DNA from: Muricoccus pecuniae
Lineage (GTDB): Bacteria > Pseudomonadota > Alphaproteobacteria > Acetobacterales > Acetobacteraceae
DNA: 64,000 bases
NCBI RefSeq assembly: GCF_014199205.1
Contig: NZ_JACIJD010000014.1
Location: forward strand, 1 to 64,000
Reading direction: 5' to 3'
This document shows positions 26,592-34,812 of this stretch, in pieces. A model generated the notes under the pieces. The model did no database searches. It was not told the DNA's origin and worked only from the letters and a program-made list of their open reading frames with translations. The translations under genes were made by a program, and so were the position numbers. Each line of letters opens with the position of its first letter. Positions within the stretch are counted from its first letter, which is position 1.

Positions 26592-27563
26592 TCAGGCCGT
26601 GGTGTTCAGGCGCGCGGGGCCGACGCGGCGCGCGACCCAGGCCGTCACGGGCGGGACGAGAATGGCGGTGACGATGACGCAGGCCGAGACGAGGATGGTG
26701 GCGGCCGGGGCGGCCTCCGCATAGGCGGGGTTGTTGGCCGCGACGATGGCGGGCACCGCCGCCGCATTGCCGGCGGTGGAAGCCGCCGCGACGCCCGCGA
26801 CACCCGAGCCGCCGATCGCGCGGTCCGCCAGGAAGAGGGCGAGGCCGGTGATCACGACCACCGCGACGCCGAGGCCGAGCCCGAGCAGCCCCGCCTGCCA
26901 CACCTTCGTCAGGTCCAGCCCCGCGCCGAGGGCGAAGGCGAAGAAGGGGATCATCACCGGGATGGCGCGGCTGAGGAAGTCGCGCATCTCGCGGTCCAGG
27001 TTGCCGATGATCATGCCGACGAGGAGCGGCAGGATGGCGCCGACCAGGACCGGCCAGTCGAAGGCGGAGAGCCCGGCCACGCCGAGGGTGACCATGGTGA
27101 GGAAGGGGCCGGACTCGAGCGTCATCACCGTGTAGGCGCCGACGTCGCGCGGCTCGCCGTACTGGCCCATCAGCGCCATGTAGAGGCCGCCGTTGGTGTC
27201 GTTCATGGCGGCGACGATGGCGAGGGTGGAGAGGCCGGCGAAGATGCCGGCGGCCACCGGGGCCTCTCCCAGGAACTGGCCGACGACGATGCCGAGCAGG
27301 GCGGCGATGCCGACCTTCGTGGCGAGCAGCGTGCCGCCCTTCTTCAGGATGTAGGGGGTCGCCTTGAAGTCGATACTCGCGCCCATGCAGACGTAGAACA
27401 CGGCGAGGATGGGAAGGGCGCCGGTGAAGAGCGCGCCGGTGAAGGAGCCGAAGAACTTCGGCGTGGTCGGGAAGAGGGTGGCGATGATGGCGCCAAGGGC
27501 GAGGGGGACGACCATCATGCCGCCGGGCACTCTCTCGATGGCGCGCTTGATCGGGATCTGCAT
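26592..27563 (-). CDS. kdgT: 2-keto-3-deoxygluconate permease (KdgT family)
   Basis: A 323-aa inner-membrane transporter with about ten hydrophobic helices. The start [21 protein letters not shown] and the motifs [17 protein letters not shown] and [12 protein letters not shown] are KdgT-family landmarks. In its E. coli relative it imports 2-keto-3-deoxygluconate by H+ symport. Here, with DUF1537 and PdxA2 genes directly downstream, the cargo is more likely a C4 sugar acid. GGGGAGGAGACC precedes the ATG. It is the first gene of the leftward operon and faces the paired palindromes upstream. Confidence 0.92.
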   Translation of the reverse strand: MQIPIKRAIERVPGGMMVVPLALGAIIATLFPTTPKFFGSFTGALFTGALPILAVFYVCMGASIDFKATPYILKKGGTLLATKVGIAALLGIVVGQFLGEAPVAAGIFAGLSTLAIVAAMNDTNGGLYMALMGQYGEPRDVGAYTVMTLESGPFLTMVTLGVAGLSAFDWPVLVGAILPLLVGMIIGNLDREMRDFLSRAIPVMIPFFAFALGAGLDLTKVWQAGLLGLGLGVAVVVITGLALFLADRAIGGSGVAGVAAASTAGNAAAVPAIVAANNPAYAEAAPAATILVSACVIVTAILVPPVTAWVARRVGPARLNTTA

Positions 27564-27660
27564 CAGGGTCTCCTCCCCAGGGGGACCGGGCTGATCGCCC
27601 GGCGGGGCTGTGGAATGCCCGCGCTGCTTCTGCGCCGGCGGGCATGAAGTCAACGAAATT

Positions 27661-27676
27661 TTGCGCGAAACGCGCA
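27661..27676. promoter_or_regulatory. Operator candidate 1 (TTGCGCGAAACGCGCA)
   Basis: TGCGCG and CGCGCA arms are perfect around a 3-bp AAA centre. It lies 98 bp upstream of the KdgT start. It matches operator candidate 2, on the opposite strand, at 15 of 16 positions. The likely ligand is the DeoR-type regulator encoded at the end of the operon, though DeoR sites often have longer spacing. Confidence 0.55.
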
Positions 27677-27775
27677 TTATTCGGTGGCTTCGGGCAGCTT
27701 GGCGAGGAGGGGAAGTATTTTAACCCCCGTCGCGACCTCGTGTGGGCGGCGTTGAGCCTTGCCCCTCGACATTTC

Positions 27776-27791
27776 TGCGCGCTTCGCGCAA
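27776..27791. promoter_or_regulatory. Operator candidate 2 (rc TTGCGCGAAGCGCGCA)
   Basis: The + strand has TGCGCG-CTT-CGCGCA at 27776-27790. Read on the - strand with one more base it is TTGCGCGAAGCGCGCA, one base different from candidate 1. It lies 114 bp from the first site and 114 bp upstream of the FAD-oxidoreductase start. Two sites on one face of DNA could allow repression by looping of both divergent units. Confidence 0.55.
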
Positions 27792-27808
27792 TAGCCCGGA
27801 GCAATCTG

Positions 27809-27822
27809 GTCATGTATATGAC
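27809..27822. promoter_or_regulatory. AT-rich palindrome GTCAT-N4-ATGAC
   Basis: A perfect 5-bp arm pair around GTAT, within TGGTCATGTATATGACTG, 83 bp upstream of the FAD-oxidoreductase. The shape and base content recall GntR/FadR-type operators, but no GntR gene lies in the window. It may also overlap the promoter. Confidence 0.3.
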
Positions 27823-27904
27823 TGCCCGGGCGGCTCGCGCGCTGCCGAACAGGGGAGGAAGGCCTGGAAACCGCAGCCCGGCCCTTCCTGCCCGCAGGAC
27901 GGGG

Positions 27905-29362
27905 ATGAACCACGTCATGAGCCTCTCCCTCGCCGAGGACGCCTCCCTGGTGGACGAGCTGGCCGCCATTACCGGCCGCCAGCACGTGATCCCCGCCGAT
28001 GACGACCACGAGCCCTATGTGGTGGACTGGCGCGGCCGCTACCGCGGCAGGGCCGCGGCCGTGGTGAAGCCGGCCAGCACCGCCGAGGTCGCCGAGGTCG
28101 TGCGGCTCTGCGCCCGCCATGGCGTGGCGATCGTGCCGCAGGGCGGCAACACCGGCATGTGCGGCGCGGCGACCCCCGGCGCCGACGGGCGCAGCGTCGT
28201 GCTGCGGCTGGATCGGCTGAACCGCATCCGCTCCGTCTCGGCGCTGGCCAACTCCATCACGGTGGAGGCCGGCTGCATCCTCCAGACGATCCAGGAGGCC
28301 GCGGCCGGGGTGGACCGGCTCTTCCCCCTCTCCCTCGGCGCGGAGGGGAGCTGCCAGATCGGCGGCAACATCGCCACCAATGCCGGCGGCACCGCCGTGC
28401 TGCGCTACGGCAACACGCGCGAGCTGGTGCTCGGGCTGGAGGTGGTGCTGCCCGACGGCACGGTGCTGGACCGCCTCCACGCGCTGCGCAAGAACTCATC
28501 GGGCTACGACCTGAAGCAGCTCTTCATCGGGGCCGAGGGCACGCTCGGCATCGTCACCGCCGCCTCCCTCAAGCTCTTCCCCCGGCCCCGCGCCTCGGCC
28601 CTGGCCATGGTGGCGCTGCCCGAGATCGAGGCGGCGCTGGAGCTGATGGGGCGCCTGCGCGGCACGGTGGGCGACCGCCTCGCGAGCCTGGAGGCGATGT
28701 CGCGCGGGCAGATCGAGGTGATCGCCGAGCACGTGCCGGACGTCTCCATCCCCTTCGCGCTGGACGCGCCCTGGTACCTGCTGATCGAGCTGACCGACAC
28801 GCTCGCCGGCACCGATCTCCGCGCGCCGCTGGAGGAGGTGCTGGGCGCCGCCTTCGAGGAAGGACTAGTGGTGGACGCGGTGATCGCCGAGAGCGGGGCC
28901 CAGGCCGAGGCGCTGTGGAAGATCCGCCACTCCGTCTCCGAGGGCAGCAAGCGCGCGGGCTACGTGGTCAGCCACGACAGCGTCGTGCCGCTGGAGAACC
29001 AGGCGCTCTTCGCCCGCAACGTCGAGCGCCGCATCCTGGAGGAGGTGCCCGACGCGCGCGTGGTGATGCACGGGCATATCGGCGACGGCAACATCCACGT
29101 CCTCGCCATCCTCGACGCCGCATGCTTCCCCGACGCGGCCATGGCGGCCCCCGTCGCGCTGCGCATCAACTCGGTGGTGGACGACGAGACCGCCGCGCTG
29201 GGCGGGGTGATCAGCGCCGAGCACGGCATCGGCCTCAGCAACCGCGCGCGGCTCGGCCGCGTGACGAACCCCGCCGAGATCGCGCTGATGCGGCGCATCA
29301 AGGCGCTGCTCGATCCCGCCGGGCTGATGAATCCCGGCAAGGTCCTTCCCCCCGAGGCCTGA
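27905..29362 (+). CDS. FAD-binding oxidoreductase (GlcD / D-2-hydroxyacid dehydrogenase type)
   Basis: A 485-aa flavoenzyme of the vanillyl-alcohol-oxidase fold. The FAD-binding region has VPQGGNTGMCGAATP and GGNIATNAGGTAVLRYGN. The C-terminal half has HGHIGDGNIHVL and SAEHGIGL, with His residues that bind the substrate carboxylate or metal. It oxidises a D-2-hydroxy acid (glycolate, D-lactate, D-2-hydroxyglutarate or a sugar acid). The ATG at 27905 follows AGGACGGGG; a second in-frame ATG at 27917 is possible. Divergent placement from the sugar-acid operon and shared palindromes suggest it works on the same compound class. Confidence 0.93.
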   Translation: MNHVMSLSLAEDASLVDELAAITGRQHVIPADDDHEPYVVDWRGRYRGRAAAVVKPASTAEVAEVVRLCARHGVAIVPQGGNTGMCGAATPGADGRSVVLRLDRLNRIRSVSALANSITVEAGCILQTIQEAAAGVDRLFPLSLGAEGSCQIGGNIATNAGGTAVLRYGNTRELVLGLEVVLPDGTVLDRLHALRKNSSGYDLKQLFIGAEGTLGIVTAASLKLFPRPRASALAMVALPEIEAALELMGRLRGTVGDRLASLEAMSRGQIEVIAEHVPDVSIPFALDAPWYLLIELTDTLAGTDLRAPLEEVLGAAFEEGLVVDAVIAESGAQAEALWKIRHSVSEGSKRAGYVVSHDSVVPLENQALFARNVERRILEEVPDARVVMHGHIGDGNIHVLAILDAACFPDAAMAAPVALRINSVVDDETAALGGVISAEHGIGLSNRARLGRVTNPAEIALMRRIKALLDPAGLMNPGKVLPPEA

Positions 29363-29397
29363 ACGGCCCGCCCTTTCTTCTGAGAGAGAACCGCCTG

Positions 29398-30387
29398 ATG
29401 AACCGCCGCACGCTTCTCGGGACCGCGCTCGGCTCGGCGCTCGCCCTGCCCACCATCGCCCCCTCCTCGGCACGGGCGCAGGGCGCCTGGCCGACGCGCC
29501 CCGTGCGCCTGATCGTGCCCTATCCGCCGGGCGGCGCGACGGACGTGATCGCGCGCGTCTATGCCGACCACATGAGCCAGACCCTGGGCCAGCCGGTGGT
29601 GATCGAGAACCGCCCGGGCGCGAGCGGCAACATCGGCATCGACGCCGTGGCGAAGGCGGCGGGGGACGGCTACGTCATCGGCGCCGGCACGGTCAGCAAC
29701 TTCTCGATCAACCAGTACCTCTACAAGTCCGTTCCCTACGACATCGAGAAGGACCTCCGCCCGATCGCGCTGGCCTGGGAGTTCCCCAACATCGCCGTCG
29801 TCGCGCCGGGCAAGGTGCAGGCGAAGACGCTGCCTGAGTTCATCGCCTGGGCAAAGGGCAAGCGCGGCGGCATCACCTACGGCTCCACCGGCGTGGGCAC
29901 GACGACGCATCTCTCCTCCGCCATGCTGTTCAGCCGCCTGGGCATCGAGGCGGTGCACGTGCCCTATCGCGGCGCGGCGCAGATCCAGCCGGCGCTGCTG
30001 AGCGGCGACATCGACTTCGCGATCGACGGTGTCGCCTCCTACCAGGCGCTGGTCGAGGCCGGGCAGATCCGCGCGCTGGCCGTGACGAGCGCCGAGCGCT
30101 GGCCGACCCTGCCGGGGGTGCCGACCATGGCCGAGGGCGGGATCAACGACTTCGTCGTCACCGTCTGGGGCGGCTTCGTGGCCCCGGCCAGCACGCCCGA
30201 CTCCGTGGTGGAGAAGCTGAACGCCGCGCTGAAGGCGACGGTGGATGACGCCTCCCAGCGCGAGCGCTTCGCCCGCGTCGGCGCCAAGCCGATCTGGACC
30301 ACGGCGGCCGACGCCGCCGCCCGCGCCGCGAGGGAGCGGCCGATGTGGCGCGAGACGATCGAGAGGTCCGGCGCCTCGGCGGACTAG
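29398..30387 (+). CDS. Tripartite tricarboxylate transporter substrate-binding protein
   Basis: A 329-aa Bug/TctC receptor. It begins MNRRTLLGTALGSALALP, a twin-Arg-like export signal, with cleavage likely after SARAQ near residue 28. Mature motifs: WPTRPVRLIVPYPPGG, VVIENRPGASGNIG and VHVPYRGAAQIQPALLSG. A GAGAGAGAA site precedes the ATG at 29398. It lies 35 bp downstream of the FAD-oxidoreductase, so the receptor is likely co-expressed and may deliver the hydroxy acid oxidised by that enzyme. No TctAB membrane genes are present nearby. Confidence 0.93.
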   Translation: MNRRTLLGTALGSALALPTIAPSSARAQGAWPTRPVRLIVPYPPGGATDVIARVYADHMSQTLGQPVVIENRPGASGNIGIDAVAKAAGDGYVIGAGTVSNFSINQYLYKSVPYDIEKDLRPIALAWEFPNIAVVAPGKVQAKTLPEFIAWAKGKRGGITYGSTGVGTTTHLSSAMLFSRLGIEAVHVPYRGAAQIQPALLSGDIDFAIDGVASYQALVEAGQIRALAVTSAERWPTLPGVPTMAEGGINDFVVTVWGGFVAPASTPDSVVEKLNAALKATVDDASQRERFARVGAKPIWTTAADAAARAARERPMWRETIERSGASAD

Positions 30388-30418
30388 GCTTCCTCCGCGA
30401 CGGGGAGCTGAGCCCCGC

Positions 30419-30448
30419 GGCCGGTCCCGGTTGCCGCCGGGGCCGGCC
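30419..30448 (+). terminator. 12-bp hairpin after the receptor gene
   Basis: GGCCGGTCCCGG (30419-30430) and CCGGGGCCGGCC (30437-30448) pair over 12 positions with one G-T wobble, loop TTGCCG. It begins 32 bp after the receptor stop and ends 18 bp before the next gene. No U-tract is present. Confidence 0.55.
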
Positions 30449-30466
30449 CATGTTCCCCTTCCCGCC

Positions 30467-30844
30467 ATGGCCCCCGCGAAGCGCGCCTCCCGCATGCCCG
30501 GCGAGGGCGGCCCCCGGCTGAGCATCCGCCTCGATCTCGGGGAAGGCCTGCGGATCGGCCCGGGCAAGGTGCGGCTGCTGGAGGAGATCGGCCGCGCCGG
30601 CTCGATCTCCGCCGCCGGGCGGGCGCTGGGCATGTCCTACCGCCGCGCCTGGGAGCTGGTGGAGGCCCTGAACACCGGCCTCGGCGCCCCCGTGGCCGAG
30701 ACGGCCGCCGGCGGCGCGGGCGGCGGCGGGGCGCGGTTGACGGCGCTCGGCGAGGCGGTGGTGCGGACCTATCGCGGGATCGAGGCCGAGGCGAATGCCG
30801 GGGCGGCGGAGCGCCTGGCGGCGCTGGCCCGGCGCGGCGGCTGA
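30467..30844 (+). CDS. ModE-like winged-helix DNA-binding protein
   Basis: A 125-aa single-domain regulator. The helix-turn-helix reads GKVRLLEEIGRAGSISAAGRALGMSYRRAWELVEALN, the N-terminal domain of molybdate-responsive ModE and its LysR-like relatives. The molybdate-binding TOBE/MOP domains of full-length ModE are absent, so it is the short form. Such short proteins often regulate molybdate uptake or molybdoenzymes, but no such genes adjoin it; the nearest sulfur/Mo-cofactor-related gene is the MOSC protein about 7 kb away. The ATG at 30467 is preferred over a frame running in from the receptor gene. Confidence 0.87.
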   Translation: MAPAKRASRMPGEGGPRLSIRLDLGEGLRIGPGKVRLLEEIGRAGSISAAGRALGMSYRRAWELVEALNTGLGAPVAETAAGGAGGGGARLTALGEAVVRTYRGIEAEANAGAAERLAALARRGG

Positions 30845-30913
30845 GCCCTCGCGCCGATGCGATCCGGGACGGGCCTTGTTTCGGCCCCCCCGGGGCGCGA
30901 TCTGCCGGGGATC

Positions 30914-32425
30914 ATGAGCATTTCGCACGACGACACGGTCGAGGCAGCCCGCGAGGGAGGAGCGATCCGCTTCCCCTTCGACAACAGCTATGCCCGCCTG
31001 CCAGACCGGTTCCGCGCCCGGCTGGACCCGACGCCCGTGGCGGCGCCGCGCCTGCTGAAGCTGAACACGGCCCTGGCGGAGCGGCTGGGCCTCGACCCCG
31101 CCGCGCTCGCCTCGCCGGAGGGGGTGGAGATCCTCGCCGGCAACCGCGTGGCCGAGGGGTCGGAGCCCGTCGCCACCGTCTATGCCGGCCACCAGTTCGG
31201 CAATTTCGTGCCCCGCCTCGGCGACGGCCGCGCCATCCTGCTGGGCGAGGTCGTGGCCCCGGATGGCAAGCGCTTCGACGTGCAGCTCAAGGGTTCCGGC
31301 CGCACCCCCTTCTCCCGCGGGGGCGACGGGCGCGCGGCGCTGGGGCCGGTGCTGCGCGAGTACCTGGTCAGCGAGGCCATGGCGGCCCTCGGCGTGCCGA
31401 CCACCCGCGCGCTCGCCGCGGTTGCCACGGGCGAGACGGTGCTGCGCGAGACGCCCCTGGCCGGCGCGGTGCTCACCCGCGTGGCCTCCAGCCATATCCG
31501 CGTCGGCACCTTTGCCTATTTCGCCGCACGGGAGGACGGGGAGGGGCTGCGGATCCTCGCCGACCATACCATCGCCCGGCACTATCCCGAGGCGGCCGGG
31601 GCGCCGAACCCCTATCGTGCGCTGCTGGACGGGGTGGTGGCGCGACAGGCCGCGCTCGTCGCGCGCTGGATGGGCATCGGCTTCATCCACGGCGTGATGA
31701 ACACCGACAACACCTCGATCTCCGGCGAGACGATCGATTACGGCCCCTGCGCCTTCATGGACGCCTACGACCCCGCGACGGTGTTCAGCTCCATCGACCA
31801 GTTCGGCCGCTACGCCTATGGCAACCAGCCCCGGATCATGCAGTGGAACCTCGCCCGGCTGGCCGAGGCCGTGCTGCCCCTGCTCGCGGAGACGGAGGAG
31901 GCGGCCCTCGCCTCCGCCAACGAGGCGCTAGCCGGCTTCGCCCCCGCCTTCGAGGCCGCCTATCTCGGCGGGCTGCGCGCGAAGATCGGCCTGCCGGGCG
32001 AGCGCGCGGGCGACGCGGCCCTCGCCGGGGAGCTGCTGAAGGTCATGGCGGAGAACGGGGCCGATTTCACCCTCACCTTCCGCCGCCTCTGCCGCGCCGC
32101 CGAGGACCCGGAGGGCGATGCCGCCGTGCGGGCCCTCTTCGCCGATCCCGCGGGTTATGACGCCTGGGCCACGGGCTGGCGCGCGCGGCTGGCCGAGGAG
32201 GGCGGTGACCCCGCCGCCCGCGCCGCGGCCATGCGCGCCGTGAACCCCGCCGTGATCCCGCGCAACCACCTCGTCGAGGCGGCGCTGGCCGCCGCGCGGG
32301 GGGACGATCTCGGCCCCTTCGAGGCGCTGCTCGACAGCCTCTCGCGCCCCTATGAGAACCAGCCCGGCGCGGACGAGCCGCCCGCACCGCCGGAGAGCCC
32401 CTACATGACCTTCTGCGGCACCTGA
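30914..32425 (+). CDS. selO: Protein adenylyltransferase SelO (YdiU/UPF0061)
   Basis: A 503-aa pseudokinase that transfers AMP from ATP to Ser, Thr or Tyr of proteins, linked to oxidative stress. Landmarks: [42 protein letters not shown] (inverted nucleotide-binding site) and [21 protein letters not shown] (metal-binding Asn/Asp). The C-terminus ends F-C-G-T, with the Cys (residue 501) near the site that is selenocysteine in animals. The ATG at 30914 has GGGGA just upstream and gives the expected length; an in-frame ATG at 30857 would add 19 residues. Confidence 0.95.
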   Translation: MSISHDDTVEAAREGGAIRFPFDNSYARLPDRFRARLDPTPVAAPRLLKLNTALAERLGLDPAALASPEGVEILAGNRVAEGSEPVATVYAGHQFGNFVPRLGDGRAILLGEVVAPDGKRFDVQLKGSGRTPFSRGGDGRAALGPVLREYLVSEAMAALGVPTTRALAAVATGETVLRETPLAGAVLTRVASSHIRVGTFAYFAAREDGEGLRILADHTIARHYPEAAGAPNPYRALLDGVVARQAALVARWMGIGFIHGVMNTDNTSISGETIDYGPCAFMDAYDPATVFSSIDQFGRYAYGNQPRIMQWNLARLAEAVLPLLAETEEAALASANEALAGFAPAFEAAYLGGLRAKIGLPGERAGDAALAGELLKVMAENGADFTLTFRRLCRAAEDPEGDAAVRALFADPAGYDAWATGWRARLAEEGGDPAARAAAMRAVNPAVIPRNHLVEAALAAARGDDLGPFEALLDSLSRPYENQPGADEPPAPPESPYMTFCGT

Positions 32426-32495
32426 ACGGGCGGCTTGCCCTGCCGCGCCGGGGCTGGAAGGCTGGCACCCCCTTCCACCACGAGGCGGAGCCCCG

Positions 32496-33893
32496 ATGGG
32501 AAGCTGGAGCGCTGACGCCGGCGGGCAGCGCCATGTTTTCGATGGCCTGCCCCATCTCCTCGCCGCCGCCTCGCCGCGCCGGTCCGGCGACGAACTGGCC
32601 GGGATCGCGGCGGGGAGTGATGCGGAGCGCGTGGCGGCCCGCTTTGCCCTCGCGGACCTGCCGCTCCGCGCCTTCCTGTCGGAAACCGTCATCCCCTACG
32701 AGGCGGACGAGGTCACGCGCCTCATCCTCGACACGCATGACGCTGCCGCCTTCGCGCCCGTCGCGCATCTGACGGTCGGTGGGCTGCGCGACTGGCTGCT
32801 CTCCCACGAGGCCGATGCCGCGGCCCTGGCCGCGCTCTCCCCCGGCCTCACGCCGGAGATGGTGGCCGCCGTCTCCAAGCTCATGCGGAACCAGGACCTC
32901 ATCGCGGTCGCGCGCAAGCGCCGCGTCGTCACCTCCTTCCGCTCCACGCTCGGGCTGGAGGGGCGGCTGGCCACGCGGCTGCAGCCGAACCATCCGACCG
33001 ACGATCCTCGAGGCATCGCGGCCTCCACGCTGGACGGGCTGCTGAACGGCTCGGGCGACGCGGTGATCGGCGTGAACCCGGCGAGCGACAGCGTGCCCAA
33101 CGCAATGGCCCTGCTGGAGATGCTGGACGGGCTGCGCGAGCGCTACGCCATCCCCACCCAGACCTGCGTGCTGACGCATGTGACGAACGCGATCGAGATC
33201 ATGCGGCGCGGCGCGCCCGTCGATCTCGTCTTCCAGTCCGTCGCCGGCACGGAGGGCGCCAATCGCGGCTTCGGCGTGGACCTCTCCATCCTGCGCGAGG
33301 CGCATGACGCGGCGCTCTCCCTCGGGCGCGGCGGACCCTCGGGCGAGGTGATGTATTTCGAGACGGGACAGGGCAGCGCCCTCTCGGCCGAGGCGCATCA
33401 CGGCGTGGACCAGCAGACGCTGGAGGCGCGCGCCTACGCCGTCTGCCGCGCCTTCCGCCCGCTGCTGGTGAACACGGTGGTCGGCTTCATCGGCCCCGAA
33501 TACCTGTACGACGGCAAGCAGATCATCCGCGCGGGGCTGGAGGACCATTTCTGCGGCAAGCTGCTCGGCCTGCCGATGGGGGTGGATGTCTGCTACACCA
33601 ACCATGCCGAGGCCGATGGCGACGACATGGACGGGCTGATGACCCTTCTCGCCGTCGCGGGCGTGCACTTCCTCATCTGCGTGCCCGGCGCGGACGACAT
33701 CATGCTGAACTACCAGAGCCTTTCCTTCCACGACGTGCTCGCCCTGCGCACGGTGCTCGGCCTGCGCCCCGCGCCGGAATTCGAGGCGTGGCTGGAGCGC
33801 ATGGGCATTGCACGGCCCGACGGGGCCATCCGCCCGCCGGAGCTGGCCGCCTCCCGCCTGCTCTCCCTTGCCCGGGAGGCCGGCGGTGGCTGA
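32496..33893 (+). CDS. eutB: Ethanolamine ammonia-lyase large subunit
   Basis: A 465-aa TIM-barrel subunit of the adenosylcobalamin-dependent lyase that splits ethanolamine to acetaldehyde and ammonia. Visible landmarks are KLMRNQDLIAVARK, QPNHPTDDP (substrate region), GVNPASDSVPN and FETGQGSALSAEAHHGVDQQ. Length and sequence match EutB throughout. It overlaps the small-subunit gene by 8 bp. No EutA reactivase, EutG/EutE dehydrogenases or microcompartment shell genes are present, so this is a minimal two-gene arrangement that presumably uses general dehydrogenases. The ATG follows GGAG at a normal distance. Confidence 0.96.
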   Translation: MGSWSADAGGQRHVFDGLPHLLAAASPRRSGDELAGIAAGSDAERVAARFALADLPLRAFLSETVIPYEADEVTRLILDTHDAAAFAPVAHLTVGGLRDWLLSHEADAAALAALSPGLTPEMVAAVSKLMRNQDLIAVARKRRVVTSFRSTLGLEGRLATRLQPNHPTDDPRGIAASTLDGLLNGSGDAVIGVNPASDSVPNAMALLEMLDGLRERYAIPTQTCVLTHVTNAIEIMRRGAPVDLVFQSVAGTEGANRGFGVDLSILREAHDAALSLGRGGPSGEVMYFETGQGSALSAEAHHGVDQQTLEARAYAVCRAFRPLLVNTVVGFIGPEYLYDGKQIIRAGLEDHFCGKLLGLPMGVDVCYTNHAEADGDDMDGLMTLLAVAGVHFLICVPGADDIMLNYQSLSFHDVLALRTVLGLRPAPEFEAWLERMGIARPDGAIRPPELAASRLLSLAREAGGG

Positions 33894-34641
33894 GGCGCCC
33901 ACGCTGGACCCCTGGGCGCGGCTGCGCGCCGCGACCCGCGCCCGGATCGGCCTTGGCGGCGCGGGCGATGCGCTGCCGCTGCGGGAGGTGTTGGGCTTCC
34001 AGATGGCCCATGCCCTGGCCCGCGACGCCGTGCACGCGCCGCTCGACGTGGCGGCGCTGGAAGCGGCGCTGCACCCGCATCCCGTGCTGCGCGCACGCAG
34101 CATGGCGCCCGATCGCGGAACCTATCTCCGCCGCCCCGATCTCGGCCGCCGGCTGCAGGAGATGGAGGAGCCGCCGGCCGGCCCCTTCGACGTCGCCTTC
34201 GTGCTGGCGGACGGCCTCTCCGCCACGGCCGTTCAGCGACACGCGGCGCCAGTCCTCCATGCCTGCCTCGCGCGCCTGCCGGGATGGCGCGTCGCCCCGG
34301 CCGTGATTGCGACCGAGGGGCGGGTGGCGTTGGGCGACGAGATCGGGGCGCGGCTCGGCGCCCGGCTCGTGGCCGTGCTGATCGGGGAGCGGCCGGGGCT
34401 GAGCGTGCCGGACAGCCTCGGCATCTATCTCACCTTCGACCCGCGCCCGGGGCGGCGGGATTCCGAGCGCAACTGCATCTCCAACATCCACGCGGTCGGC
34501 GGGCTGAGCCCCGAGCCGGCCGCGGCCAAGCTCGCCTGGCTCATGCGGGAGGCGCTCACGCGCAAGCTGACCGGCACGGGGCTGAAGGACGATACCGATC
34601 CCGCGGCCCTCGCCGCGCCGGCCCCGCCGCCCGGGCCCTAG
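33886..34641 (+). CDS. eutC: Ethanolamine ammonia-lyase small subunit
   Basis: A 251-aa subunit that together with EutB binds adenosylcobalamin. Landmarks: ARIGLGGAGDALPLREVLGFQMAHALARDAVH at the N-terminus, FVLADGLSATAVQRHA in the middle and ERNCISNIHAVGG near the end. The GTG at 33886 is the chosen start because GGGAGG lies 6 nt upstream (33874-33879) and the longer open frame upstream lies inside eutB. The two subunits overlap by 8 bp, ensuring balanced synthesis. Expected to act as a cytosolic B12 enzyme complex. Confidence 0.95.
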   Translation: MAEAPTLDPWARLRAATRARIGLGGAGDALPLREVLGFQMAHALARDAVHAPLDVAALEAALHPHPVLRARSMAPDRGTYLRRPDLGRRLQEMEEPPAGPFDVAFVLADGLSATAVQRHAAPVLHACLARLPGWRVAPAVIATEGRVALGDEIGARLGARLVAVLIGERPGLSVPDSLGIYLTFDPRPGRRDSERNCISNIHAVGGLSPEPAAAKLAWLMREALTRKLTGTGLKDDTDPAALAAPAPPPGP

Positions 34642-34724
34642 TTCCGCACCAGCCCGCCGCTCATCAGGAAGTCCCCTCCCGGCGCCGCGCGGCCTCAGGA
34701 AGGGGCTGCCCGGCATGTTGTGCC

Positions 34725-34788
34725 TTGACCGGGGAGGGGGGACTGCTGATACCTTGTCCCTGTCACAACATATGTTCGCATACCGATC
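34725..34788 (+). promoter_or_regulatory. Promoter and palindromic operator of the IclR operon
   Basis: TTGACC (34725-34730) is followed after 17 bp by GATACC (34748-34753), a sigma-70-like pair with a good -35 and a weak -10. Just downstream lies AACATATGTT (34767-34776), a perfect 10-bp palindrome, overlapping GTTCGCATACCGATC (34774-34788). The latter resembles the GTTCG-N5-CGAAC type of IclR-family operator with one mismatch. Both lie between the promoter and the regulator start, where repression would be expected. Confidence 0.5.
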
Positions 34789-34812
34789 AACGGATGCGGG
34801 GTGGAGGAAGCG

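Larger units (their letters stand above)
27564..27904. promoter_or_regulatory. Divergent control region of the acid-sugar locus
   Basis: This 341-bp non-coding stretch separates the leftward KdgT operon from the rightward FAD-oxidoreductase/receptor pair. It is less GC-rich than its surroundings and carries two near-identical 16-bp inverted repeats and a third palindrome (GTCAT-N4-ATGAC, 27809-27822). The leftward strand contains TTGACT (27653-27648), a plausible -35 for the KdgT operon, but its -10 is poor. No gene is evident in it. Confidence 0.7.
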
